Shown: positions 1 through 7,497 of the stretch, one piece after another
Position numbering within the stretch: position 1 is the first letter of the stretch
Layout of the letters: every line of letters starts with the position of its first letter
Assembly: GCA_036939355.1 (NCBI GenBank)
Contig: JALLAP010000055.1
Location: 1-22,820, forward strand
Length of the DNA: 22,820 nt
Reading direction: 5' to 3'
Source: Thalassiosira profunda
Lineage: Eukaryota; Bacillariophyta; Thalassiosirophyceae; Thalassiosirales; Thalassiosiraceae
The notes under the pieces: model-generated
Seen by the model: only the letters and a program-made list of their open reading frames with translations
What the model was told of the DNA's origin: nothing
Databases searched by the model: none
Program-made: the position numbers and the translations under genes

Positions 1-2
1 TT

Positions 3-665
3 TTCACTGTCGACGAATTCTGGTTCCCGGGGTCGAAGCCGTCGTTCCGGGAGGCAGGACACGGCGGGGCGTGCTGCGTCTCCCTCTCCCGGCGCGAAGT
101 CCTCGCGCAGGGAGAGCACATTCACCTCACGCCCGGCTCGTGGGGGGACAACGAGTACCTGCTGGTAGGAGTGGCGCACACGAGCGTCATTTGGAGGCGA
201 TAGCACTCATCGCCAAACACCCCGGACAGCGCAAAGGCATTGGTGCCGCACACCCACTACGTCTCGTTCTTCTACGCATTCGAGCCCCGTCCGCCGTTCA
301 ACCTTCGGGTGCGCTCTGGATATTTTTGCCTGGGGTTTGCTGGCGATCACGGCGCAGAGGGCGGGATGTTCAATTCGCATTCCATCCTCACCACCAATCG
401 GAAGCTGTCGCAGCACAACGAGACATTCTCCTGTCCTCAAATTCACTTCGTATCGTCCTTCGTGGAGAAGGTGGGAGACACGTCCACGGCGGTGATTGGG
501 TACGGCATCAACGATTGCACGCCCCGAATAGTGGAGGTATCAAAAAAGGAGATTGCGAGGATGCTGTTCTCGGATCCGTGGGAAATGAAGATCGACAAAG
601 ACTCGTCCGAGTTCGATCGCAAAGAATCGGAGGCTTTGACCTATGAATTGCCCGTGAATTGGTAG
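3..665 (+). pseudogene. 3' part of a conserved protein of unclear function, frame interrupted by a TAG stop
   Basis: Frame 3 is open from the left edge to an in-frame TAG at 201-203, then continues in the same frame to the TAG at 663-665. Before the stop it reads ...GGACCVSLSRREV...GDNEYLLVGVAHTS. After it comes HYVSFFYAFEPRPPFNL, then SGYFCLGF and GYGINDCTPRIVEVSKKE near the C-terminus. The order (a G-G-A-C-C/LVGVAH block, a FFYAFE-PPF block, an IHFVSS block, a GYGINDC block) looks like one continuous domain of a protein type I associate with diatoms, with a distant glycosidase- or glycosyltransferase-like feel; I cannot name the family. Removing the stop as a GT-AG intron is possible only with poor candidates: 165-203 (39 nt) is too short, and 165-236 (72 nt) would delete LVGVAH residues. 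I therefore mark it as a disrupted or partial gene. A base error at 201-203 would make it intact. The 5' end lies outside the window. It converges with the kinase gene, 67 bp away. Confidence 0.5.
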
Positions 666-732
666 CGCCGAGCCAGCCCAATACATATTCAAGAGGAGTA
701 AACCATTGCAACAGTTGCGTAGCACGGACTCA

Positions 733-1818
733 TCATCGTCTTTGCGAGAGCAGCGTTCCAGCCTCGACATCCCAGATCGATCCGCCTCCACGAACAAACT
801 TTTTGGTGCTGTCCGAGCCGCATTGCGAAATGATGACGTCGATGCCACCTTGCACAATCGCCACTGCCGCCCCAAGCTTGGCAGCCAAGCCACCCGTCAC
901 GTCATGTGCGTGGCTCGAGGCGCCGGCCTTCACATCGAAGTCATCGCCGGTACCACCCTCGCCCGCCAAGCTATCGATTGACAACTCTCCCGTCTCTTTA
1001 TCAACTGTGATCGAGCGAATCAATTTCTCATCGCCGTCCACCTTGGGGTCGGCGCTGTACACCCCAGCCACGTCCGTAATAAAGATAACCTGCGATATTC
1101 CCTTCTCCGGTTCGTCTTCCACGTACTTCCACAGAGTGGCCAAGCCTTCCGTGATGGTATCACCTCCCAAAATCCCCCCGCGCACGCCATCGTATAGAAG
1201 GCAGGCGTCCCCGTGGATGACGGGAACGAGGCCCGCCTGCAGCGCTTCCTTTGCAGAGCGGCACAGCTCCAACATTCCCCGGGGACTATCATCGAGCGCA
1301 TACTCTTCTGGAGAAGTATCCTTTGGCAACCCCGTTGCACCGTGGGCGCGCAAGCCGGGGAAGGACACCCCCGGCGAGATCCCCACGGCGGTCACCCCGT
1401 GGTCGATCAGAGTGCTAACAGTGGCGGCGTTGAGCTTTTGGACGGAGCGCCGCGTCTTCGCCAGGCCCTCCATTTGGCATCGCCTCCCCTCCTCGCCGAT
1501 GGAGACGGATTTGGAATTGCCGCGCTCTTCGAGGAACGCCGCCTTCCCGCACCGCAGCCCGTGCCGCTTCGCGGAGTGGTGGCCGAACGAACCAGCGCCA
1601 TGCACCAAAACAAACTGCCTCTTTCGCTGGGCATCATCTTCCCTTTCCATGCCGCCGGAGAGGAACGACGGATCAACCGCCGAGGCAACGAGGGATGCAA
1701 ACCAGTCCAGCGATTCCTGGTCGAGGGTCTCCTCGCGGGCCTTGTCGGTGATGGACGAGCCGCCGACTTTGAGGATTACTATTTCGCCCCCCATTGCAAA
1801 CAAATGCGCACCACACAA
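733..1818 (-). CDS. Isopentenyl phosphate kinase (amino acid kinase fold)
   Basis: A single-exon 361-residue protein. It should phosphorylate isopentenyl phosphate with ATP to give isopentenyl diphosphate, the universal isoprenoid precursor. The N-terminal phosphate-binding strand is ILKVGGSSITDK (residues 15-26). HGAGSFGHH at 73-81 carries the histidine that distinguishes these kinases from other amino acid kinases. VPVIHGDACLLYDG (198-211) and ILGGDTI (216-222) form the second substrate region. TDVAGVYSADP (248-258) and DVTGGLAAKL (306-315) are the nucleotide-binding end. The length exceeds the roughly 260 residues of archaeal enzymes because of several loop insertions. Met9 (codon 1792-1794), directly before the first strand, is an alternative start; no targeting peptide is evident, so the enzyme is probably cytosolic. 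It is divergent from the aldo/keto reductase gene. Fosfomycin- or glutamate-kinase relatives are less likely because of the HGAGSFGHH motif. Confidence 0.9.
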   Translation of the reverse strand: MCGAHLFAMGGEIVILKVGGSSITDKAREETLDQESLDWFASLVASAVDPSFLSGGMEREDDAQRKRQFVLVHGAGSFGHHSAKRHGLRCGKAAFLEERGNSKSVSIGEEGRRCQMEGLAKTRRSVQKLNAATVSTLIDHGVTAVGISPGVSFPGLRAHGATGLPKDTSPEEYALDDSPRGMLELCRSAKEALQAGLVPVIHGDACLLYDGVRGGILGGDTITEGLATLWKYVEDEPEKGISQVIFITDVAGVYSADPKVDGDEKLIRSITVDKETGELSIDSLAGEGGTGDDFDVKAGASSHAHDVTGGLAAKLGAAVAIVQGGIDVIISQCGSDSTKKFVRGGGSIWDVEAGTLLSQRR

Positions 1819-1950
1819 GATGTTGATGTTTATTGCGCCGCGCCGAGCCCTTCCCGAGAGTGAGTTTCGGTTGTGGAATTGGACATAAAGAACATCACTT
1901 GCTTAGCCCGCCCTGCCCACTCTGCCACTCTGGGCGCAACAGCAACAGTG
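1819..1950. promoter_or_regulatory. Short head-to-head intergenic region between the kinase and AKR genes
   Basis: About 130 bp separate the kinase start from the preferred AKR start at 1951. Both genes must be initiated from here, so it is inferred to be a compact bidirectional promoter. An upstream in-frame ATG at 1873 would extend the AKR by 26 residues; I prefer 1951 because a clean hydrophobic signal-like segment begins there. I see no TATA-like box or other recognisable element. Confidence 0.4.
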
Positions 1951-2778
1951 ATGGCCACGCTGCTGCCCATCGCCATTCTCCTCGGCGCGGCGCTTCCCTC
2001 CCAGAGCCTGGCGCCGTCCCCTCCCTTTGCAAATCTCTCCCCTATCGCCTTCGGCACCCTCAACCCCTCCTACGACGACTCGCCCTCGGGCATCGCGAAC
2101 CTCCTCGACGCCCTGCCCCGCGGCGCGCTCATCGATACCGCGGAGAAGTACGGGGCGAACGACGGCGATGCCGAGAGGACGCTGGGGGCCGCGGTAGAGT
2201 TATCGGGGAGGACGTTTCGACACGACAAAGAAGAGGATCCCGACCTGCTCATCTGCTCAAAGTTTGCGCCTAAACCCTGGCGTTTGTCTCCCGATTCGGT
2301 GGTGGACGCATGCAAGGCGAGCATGCAAAGATTGGGCGTCGATCAATTACACCTTTACCAACTGCATTACAGCGACGCGGTCTCGCAGCCACTGAAGCTC
2401 TTTGGGGTAACTGACAACAAGGACGCGATCTACTGGGAGGGCCTTGCGCGATGTTACAACGAAGGGCTCGTCAAGCACACCGGGGTATGCAACTACGGGC
2501 CCCAAAACGTTCGCGCGGCATACGAATTCTTTTCAAAGCGGAACGTGCCGCTGGTCTCCAACCAAATCAATTTCAACCTGATGCGATACCGATCGTCGCT
2601 GGAAACCAAAGAAGCGTGCGACGAATTGGGAATTGGGGTTCTGGGATACCATCCACTGGGAGGCGGGGTATTGAGCGGGGCGTACGACGACGAGTGGTTC
2701 AGCAAAGTCCCTGGGGGTCTCAACGGGCAGAGGAGCAAGGCCACCCGCGTCAAATGGTATCAGACGAACTGTGCTCCT
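1951..2778 (+). CDS. Aldo/keto reductase, N-terminal part (gene split)
   Basis: The first 276 residues of an NADPH-dependent aldo/keto reductase, a TIM-barrel enzyme reducing aldehydes or ketones. Numbered from the ATG at 1951, the catalytic tetrad is complete: Asp62 and Tyr67 (LIDTAEKYG), Lys104 (LICSKFAP) and His139 (LYQLHYSD). GVCNYGP, SNQINFNLM and GIGVLGYHPLGGGVLSG are the expected following strands. MATLLPIAILLGAALPSQS at the N-terminus looks like a signal peptide, so an ER/secretory or plastid-type route is possible. The frame runs into TGA at 2779-2781 just after KWYQTNCAP, well short of a full barrel: the last helices and the cofactor 2'-phosphate loop are missing. They are found in the same strand at about 7203-7486. 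Joined, the two parts would be about 360 residues, a normal family length. A weak GT donor at 2771 could start a very long intron; otherwise this is a truncated gene. Confidence 0.85.
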
Positions 2779-2825
2779 TGATGCTTGCTCCCATCATCAT
2801 CATGGTGTTTCATTGAGTCAATGAC

Positions 2826-2842
2826 CACTGTATCGTACATTT
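2826..2842 (+). repeat. Direct repeat copy 1 near the left end of the AKR-splitting segment
   Basis: cactgtatcgtacattt; its partner at 7170-7186 differs at one of 17 positions. Both are preceded by a CATTG-like stretch and followed within a few bases by TTGCAG. The left copy ends in CAG at 2850, exactly 80 nt after the GT at 2771. That is the size of an ordinary intron here, so it may be the 3' half of an ancestral AKR intron duplicated on each side of the segment. Confidence 0.6.
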
Positions 2843-2851
2843 GGGTTGCAG

Positions 2852-2913
2852 AATGGTATTGCTATTGAAAATATCTATGTAAAATGCGTTCGCGACGTGC
2901 CTACAATACCATT
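2852..2913. repeat. Inverted repeat (10-bp arms) downstream of the zinc-ribbon gene
   Basis: aatggtattg at 2852-2861 is perfectly complementary to caataccatt at 2904-2913, with a 42-nt loop. It lies about 100 bp beyond the stop codon of the minus-strand gene ending at 3017, so it could be a 3'-end hairpin in its transcript. No function is shown. Confidence 0.4.
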
Positions 2914-3016
2914 GACAGGAGATAATCTTGCCAATGGTAGGCATGTGCAGTGTCATTCTGGATGTCCCGCCCAAGGCCGCCCTTCACAGACCGCGCTCTC
3001 TCTGTCTGCTAGCGGC

Positions 3017-4410
3017 TCAGTCGCCCTTCCGTTTGTCGCCCTTTCCCTTCCAGCCCGAGATGATGCGAAGGTACTGCTCCATCAGATGCTTGGGGATCCC
3101 GTCGCCCCCGACTCCACTCGCAGCAAAGGCTTTGAACATGTCGGCAGCGCCCAGACCGTCCTCCTTCTCGATGCGGATCATGATTTCCTGCATGATGCTG
3201 TGGATTTTGCTACTCAACTCCTTCTCCCGCCTCTCGCACATTTCCTCCAGGTCACGGGGCAGGCTGCTCTTCTTCGCTTTGGCGGCGGCCTTTGCCTTGG
3301 TAGCGTCATACTCCGCGACCTGTTTGCCAGCCTTGGCGGACCTGTCCGCGCTCGCCGACGTCCTCTTGCCCCCCGGCCACTGTGTGAAATAATTGAGAAT
3401 GAATGTCGATGTCGTGCACAAGATGTGAGCAGCTCAAACAAACGCACCTTGTTGCACGACCCGCAGCGCTTTTTCCCGGCCGCCATGACCCACCCGCACA
3501 CGCAAGTCCAGCCCCCCGTCTTGGCCTTCCCCCCCGCGCTCTTCGGCGGGCCCGTCTTGGCCTTCTTCATGGCCCGGGGGCCCTTCTTGGCCTTCCCCCC
3601 CGCGCTCTTCGGCAGGGCCTTCTTGGCCGTCCCGCTCTTCCGCGGGCCCGTCTTGGCCGTCCCCTCCGCGCTCTCGGGCAGGGCCTTCTTGGCCTTCCCG
3701 CTCTTCCGCGGGCCCGTCTTGGCCTTCCCCCCCCCGCTCTCGGGCAGGGCCTTCTCGGCCGCCTCCCCCGCGCTCTCGGGCAGGGCCTTCTTCCGGAACG
3801 ACGGCCCGTCGTACTGCAGGCCCCTCTTGGCGGCCCGTGCCCTGGCAAAAGCCCTCGCCTTCACGAGCGTATGAAAACGGAACGCCTTGTAGTACAGTAG
3901 CAGCTTCTCCGCCGTAGACTTGCTCAACTTGGCGGTGAGTTGCCGGCGGATGCGCCTCCTCGCCGCAGGCTCGAGCTCCTTCTCGGGGAACTCAAAGGGG
4001 CACTCCTCGGCGGTCCTATTCGAGATGGATATGGCGCTGGCATGGACGCCCGCCTCAAAATTCTGATGGGGGTGCAGGGTGAGTTTTATTGTGCGTGTCA
4101 TTGCGGTGGACCATCCGTGGAGACTCACCCCCTCATCCCACAAAGTATCCGCAAGAAGAGACATCACATCAGTGGATTCAAATAATTTGTCTCCGATGGC
4201 CTTGGAGAGGCGGAACAGGGCGTTCACGTCGCGAGAGTCGCCGAACGATGCAACATGTTCCCAGACTTCTGTGGGCATATTCTGAGGAGGAGTAATAGTA
4301 ATAGAAAAATGAGTGTCCGCCGCCGTGTGTGCCCTCCAATTATTCAATAATAAACTCACATCGCCGGTGAGCACGCTGCCCCGCCCGGGCTTCGATTCGT
4401 AGTTGGCCAT
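3017..4410 (-). CDS. Lysine-rich repeat protein with F-box-like N-terminus and zinc ribbon
   Basis: Three exons: 4410-4360, 4281-3448 and 3379-3017, joined in phase 0 across introns of 78 and 68 nt (GTGAGT...CAG and GTGCGT...CAG). The protein is about 415 residues. After MANYESKPGRG, exon 2 opens with MPTEVWEHVASFGD, reminiscent of an F-box or ankyrin-cap start, followed by helical sequence. Residues about 195-270 are degenerate 22-residue repeats rich in Lys, Ala, Pro and Gly (KALPESAxGxAKTGPRKSG). A small zinc ribbon follows (WTCVCG...KKRCGSC, cysteines at about 277, 279, 290, 293), completed across the second splice as NKWPGGKR. The C-terminal tail is charged and helical, with many Lys and Glu. 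The ATG at 4408-4410 is preferred because the first exon is small and the open frame upstream runs through the promoter. The basic repeats resemble a histone H1 tail, so nucleic-acid or chromatin binding is possible; partners are unknown. Its start faces that of the HNH-like gene. Confidence 0.7.
3520..3800 (-). repeat. Degenerate 66-bp tandem repeats inside the zinc-ribbon gene
   Basis: Roughly four imperfect 66-bp units encode the 22-residue KALPES...KTGPRKSGKAK motif. On the plus strand the core words are cttcttggcc, ttcccgctcttccgcgggcc and cgctctcgggcag. Frame is kept throughout, and the units differ by substitutions and small in-frame losses (for example the last unit carries RAMKKAK). 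This is coding, with no spacer pattern, so it is not a CRISPR-like array. Confidence 0.75.
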
Positions 4411-4711
4411 GGCGGCGGTTTGGGGATTAGGAGGCGCGGGTCGACGCGAGCGAGCCGAGGAAATGAGGAAGCCGGCGGAGGGAAGGGGAAGGGAGGTGAG
4501 GAGGGAAGGGAGGGAGGGAAGGACGAATTCGGACGAGTTTGGGCTTGAAGGACGACAGACAGACAAGTTGAAGCAGAGCCACAAAAAAGAGCCCTTCCCT
4601 CCCTCCCCAATCCCCGGTCCCCGCGGCCCCAGCCAACACAAAGCAGCAACCACAAGCTCCCGCTCGGCTCCTCTACCTCTACTCTCCCCCGCCCGCCCCA
4701 TCAATCCAACC
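4411..4711. promoter_or_regulatory. Divergent promoter with polypurine / G-quadruplex-type tract
   Basis: The 301 bp between the two facing start codons should hold both promoters. Positions 4477-4523 are purine on the plus strand except for one T at 4497. Within it, GGGAAGGGAGGGAGGG at 4503-4518 fits a four-tract G-quadruplex pattern with 1-2 nt loops. The downstream part (about 4590-4710) is pyrimidine/C-rich, as is common in 5' leaders. No TATA box is seen. Any regulatory role is inferred. Confidence 0.5.
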
Positions 4712-7143
4712 ATGACCGTCTTCTCACCTCTCGCATTGGCCGTGGCGCTGTCCGCCACGGGCGTCGCCGCCGTGATCACTGGATCCGGTGGCCCCGTTTT
4801 AGGGGCAGGCGACGGCGATGGTGCGGCCGAAGGCGCCGGCGACCTCTCCGGCCACGGCGACGACGACCCTGGCCACGACGGCGGCCCGCCCACGAACAAC
4901 AACGAGGACGGCTGCGACTGCTGCAACCGCAACAGGTTCGGGGCCAAGCGCTGCACCAAGCCGAAAACCTACTGCGGCCACCGAGAAGATGTGGACGCGG
5001 TGGTTGAGGCGCATCACGGCAGTCGAGCCGACTTCGACAAGAAATACCCTCGCCTCTCCCCGTTGATCCAGGTCTGGCAGAAGGACGATCACAAGAACCT
5101 GCCCGGAGGCAAGTCCAAGTATGCTAAATCCGCGTCCGCTATCGGGGGAGGCGTCGACGAACGCGAACAGCACGAAGCCGCCCCTGACGACGCCGCCGCC
5201 GGGGATGACGCTCCCGAGGACGATGGCGTGCACTATATGGTTGGTCGGGAATTTGATCGCAACAAGGTCCCTGATGACGTCGTCCCTTTGCTCTCCGGCG
5301 GCAGACCCCCTCGATGCAAGGGGAACGGTGCACTCTTTGACGCCCAGTTGGGTCTTGCTCGGCTCCAAATTGGTGAACTACGTTTCTTCGATCTAGAAGA
5401 TACTTCCGACGAGCGTGCCAGTTTGCTCAAGGTGAGTTAGCACTATTCCACTTGCAAGCTTGTCTATTACTTTTGCACTCAATTCTGCGCTCCTTTCCAG
5501 GAACATATCGTGGGTCCCCTTACGGCTGCAGGATACACCTTTCTAACGGTGAGGAGAGTCAATGGCACGCTGATTTATCTGAAGACTCCCGAGTGGACAT
5601 TTGGAGCGGATAGTCCCTATTACGACACGTGCCCAGAGGGTGGAGGTCCATCCCTTAGGAGCACGCTCGATGCCAAGATGACGGGATGGGTTGATTACAA
5701 TCTAGCGGCAAAGGAGGCTGAGCGTCAGCGTCAGAAGGAAGAGGACAAACAAAGAGATTGGGAAGAGGGAATGCGCCTCATGCAACTTCCTAGGGGACTG
5801 GGGACGTGGGACACGGGTCATCCGTACCATTGCCTGCGGCATGAGGAGACGAGCGACAGGACCTACCAAATATACAAGGCCGAAAGAGACCAGAAGAGAG
5901 AACGGCAGCTGCAAATGGACAGAGACTTCCAGCACGACTCGGTAAGGGTGTGTGTTTTGATCTGCTTGGACCTTGATACGTATGAATTCTGACACTCCTT
6001 GCCCCAACAAAAGCCGCCCGACAACAAGCACGTTACCACAGCCAGCGCAATCATCTCTCACGCCGCCATCTTCGAGAAGCTGCTGGAAATCGAAGCCAAG
6101 AAAATATCCACCGGCCGAGGAGGCGACGAGCAACTGATAGAGGAGCTAGAGGAGCTCGAACAGCTTGAAGGACTGCGCGAGGTCGCTACCATCCTTACTC
6201 GCGACGACGACGACAATTGGGGACTCACGACCTTCCCCTTTCGTCCTGATAGGACGAACACGAACAAATTTCTAGTTTATCTGACAAGAAGACTCATCAC
6301 GATGTTCAGCAAGGCCTGCTACTACTGTGGCGAGGACACCAGTACGAAAGCTGGTGCAACTAAGAATGTGAGCCATGCCTGATCTTTGATTTCGCTCTAT
6401 CAATTACTAACAACATCAATTCATTTCAGGATCAATTGAACCACGGAGATGAATATGAAAAGCACGACGCGGTTTCCAACCTCTTGTCAGTGGGAGATGC
6501 AATCCTTGAATCCTTCAAAACATACAACGTCTGCTCAGGCTGCCACAGGAAGGGTGCCAAACACGACGAGGAGTACGATGAAAGGTTGGCTCGGAGGCCC
6601 CGCCGAGTATACCCGCATTCGCTGCTGCCCCAGAATGAGAAGCAACACAGGACAGTGACGGAGACTCTCGACCTACCAGAGGTCCAATTCTTTATCCACG
6701 AAGGGAAGGCGTGCGGCGGCTTCAGCGGCCGATGCGAGCTCAAAACCCTGGAGGTGTTGGTTGAAAAGGTCTTCGACTTCGACGCCAGTGATGTCATTGA
6801 TTTCACTGAAGAGACGTACAACAAGCAACACTATCAACAACAGAGCTCATCGATGCAAGGCGCCCCGCAAAGCCGCCGGAAATGTTGGAATCGGACGTTC
6901 ACGCACATCTTGATCAAGCTCGCTGGGAAGTGCCCTGGTGGCTGCGGGAGATGCTTCTTGAATCGCAGTCCACACCGCAGGGGGGGAGTAGAGCTGAACC
7001 ATCTGAATCAACGCAGAGACAATGATGATCTCATGGCATTCAAACACGCTGCTACGTATCACATCGACATGTACGTGGAGCAATTGAGAGCAGGCAACGC
7101 GGATGTGACTTGCACTGGATGCCACGGGATTTATCATCAATAA
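4712..7143 (+). CDS. Signal-peptide protein with two HNH-like zinc-binding units
   Basis: Four exons: 4712-5431, 5501-5941, 6014-6367 and 6430-7143. The three phase-0 introns of 69, 72 and 62 nt have GTGAGT, GTAAGG and GTGAGC donors. The protein is 742 residues. It begins with a hydrophobic stretch (MTVFSPLALAVALSATGVAA) like a signal peptide, then an acidic Gly/Asp-rich linker and a cysteine cluster (Cys68, 70, 71, 81, 88). The middle is charged and coiled-coil-like (EAERQRQKEEDKQRDWEEG). The last third has two similar units. One is C489-x2-C492, LNH with His510, C540-x2-C543-H544; the other is C677-x2-C680 (Cys673 nearby), ELNH with His696, C733-x2-C736-H737. This spacing is that of the beta-beta-alpha-metal HNH fold, but intact catalysis cannot be judged by eye. 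It is the larger gene of the segment splitting the AKR and ends 27 bp before the right-hand direct repeat. I cannot name a family. The signal peptide is odd for a nuclease and could instead be an ordinary hydrophobic start. Confidence 0.7.
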
Positions 7144-7169
7144 TAAGTCAGATTAGAAACCATTCATTG

Positions 7170-7186
7170 CACTGTGTCGTACATTT
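7170..7186 (+). repeat. Direct repeat copy 2 near the right end of the AKR-splitting segment
   Basis: cactgtgtcgtacattt, partner of 2826-2842 with one mismatch. It lies just after the stop of the HNH-like gene and just before AKR coding sequence resumes. TTGCAG at 7197-7202 could serve as the AKR splice acceptor. The motif could also be part of the 3' end of the HNH-like gene. Confidence 0.6.
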
Positions 7187-7202
7187 CGTGCAAGTCTTGC
7201 AG

Positions 7203-7486
7203 CACAAGCTCCAGCCCAAACGCAAGCGCGTAGAAAGGTCATTGAAAAAGTTCGGGACGTGGCGGAGAGAAGGGGGAAGAGCCCGGCGCAGGTGGCAATC
7301 AATTGGGGTATTTGCAAAGGAGTCACACCGCTATGCGGCGCGAGGAATGAAGCGCAGATATTTGAGGCGGTCAGAGGCGCCACCGGGCCAGACGGGAGCT
7401 GGAGGCTCACAGAGTCGGAAATGAACGAGTTGGATGAGGCATCATTCGCATCCGCAGAGTATGCGATGGGCTTTGAGCTGGTATAG
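7203..7486 (+). CDS. Aldo/keto reductase, C-terminal part (gene split)
   Basis: This reading frame has no ATG before its conserved part. It reads VIEKVRDVAERRGKSPAQ, then VAINWGICKGVTPLCGARN and EAQI..., ending ELDEASFASAEYAMGFELV and TAG at 7484-7486. It matches the last part of the AKR barrel: the helix before the eighth strand, the SPAQVAINW signature, the KGVTPLCGAR cofactor-binding loop (the equivalent of K-x-IPIPGAK) and the WRLTESEMNELD helix. It is the missing end of the AKR begun at 1951 on the same strand. The frame is open back to a TAG at 7154-7156. The true resumption point could be 7203 (after TTGCAG), 7213 (after GCTCC) or 7238 (after GTAGAAAG); the last aligns best with the usual spacing of the family. 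If the segment between is not spliced out, this is a 3' remnant. Its stop lies 11 bp from that of the convergent phosphatase gene. Confidence 0.85.
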
Positions 7487-7497
7487 CAAGCAAGCAA

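Larger units (their letters stand above)
2778..7207. other. 4.4-kb segment carrying two genes that interrupts the AKR gene
   Basis: AKR coding sequence stops at about 2778 and resumes at about 7203-7238. The interval holds two divergent, multi-exon genes and their shared promoter. GCTCC occurs at 2773-2777 and at 7208-7212, and joining across it restores the AKR frame, as a target-site duplication would. However, GCTCC also recurs at 2786-2790, so chance is possible. A longer direct repeat lies inside the ends: cactgtatcgtacattt at 2826-2842 and cactgtgtcgtacattt at 7170-7186 (16 of 17 identical), each followed by TTGCAG (2845-2850 and 7197-7202). I see no convincing terminal inverted repeats, transposase or reverse transcriptase. 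It could be a transposed or translocated segment, or a giant intron with nested genes (for example GT at 2771, AG at 7202, which keeps frame). The exact boundaries are uncertain. Confidence 0.6.

Noticed and set aside
71..646. Plus-strand frame of about 190 codons spanning the first gene without a stop
   Set aside because: Its translation is Arg/Ala/His-rich with no conserved blocks, while frame 3 carries the conserved ones on both sides of the TAG.
1873..1950. AKR start at the upstream ATG 1873
   Set aside because: The extra 26 residues look unstructured, and the signal-like hydrophobic segment begins at the ATG at 1951; not excluded, but less likely.
3520..3800. CRISPR-like repeat array
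   Set aside because: Units are directly adjacent, in frame and degenerate, with no unique spacers, in a eukaryotic gene.
4411..4959. Minus-strand open frame continuing upstream of the zinc-ribbon gene start
   Set aside because: It crosses the divergent promoter and the first exon of the HNH-like gene and is low-complexity. The ATG at 4410 with a small first exon and a clear intron is a better model.
2778..7207. Classical cut-and-paste or LTR transposon
   Set aside because: No convincing terminal inverted repeats, no long terminal repeats of useful length, and no transposase, integrase or reverse transcriptase motifs in either gene.
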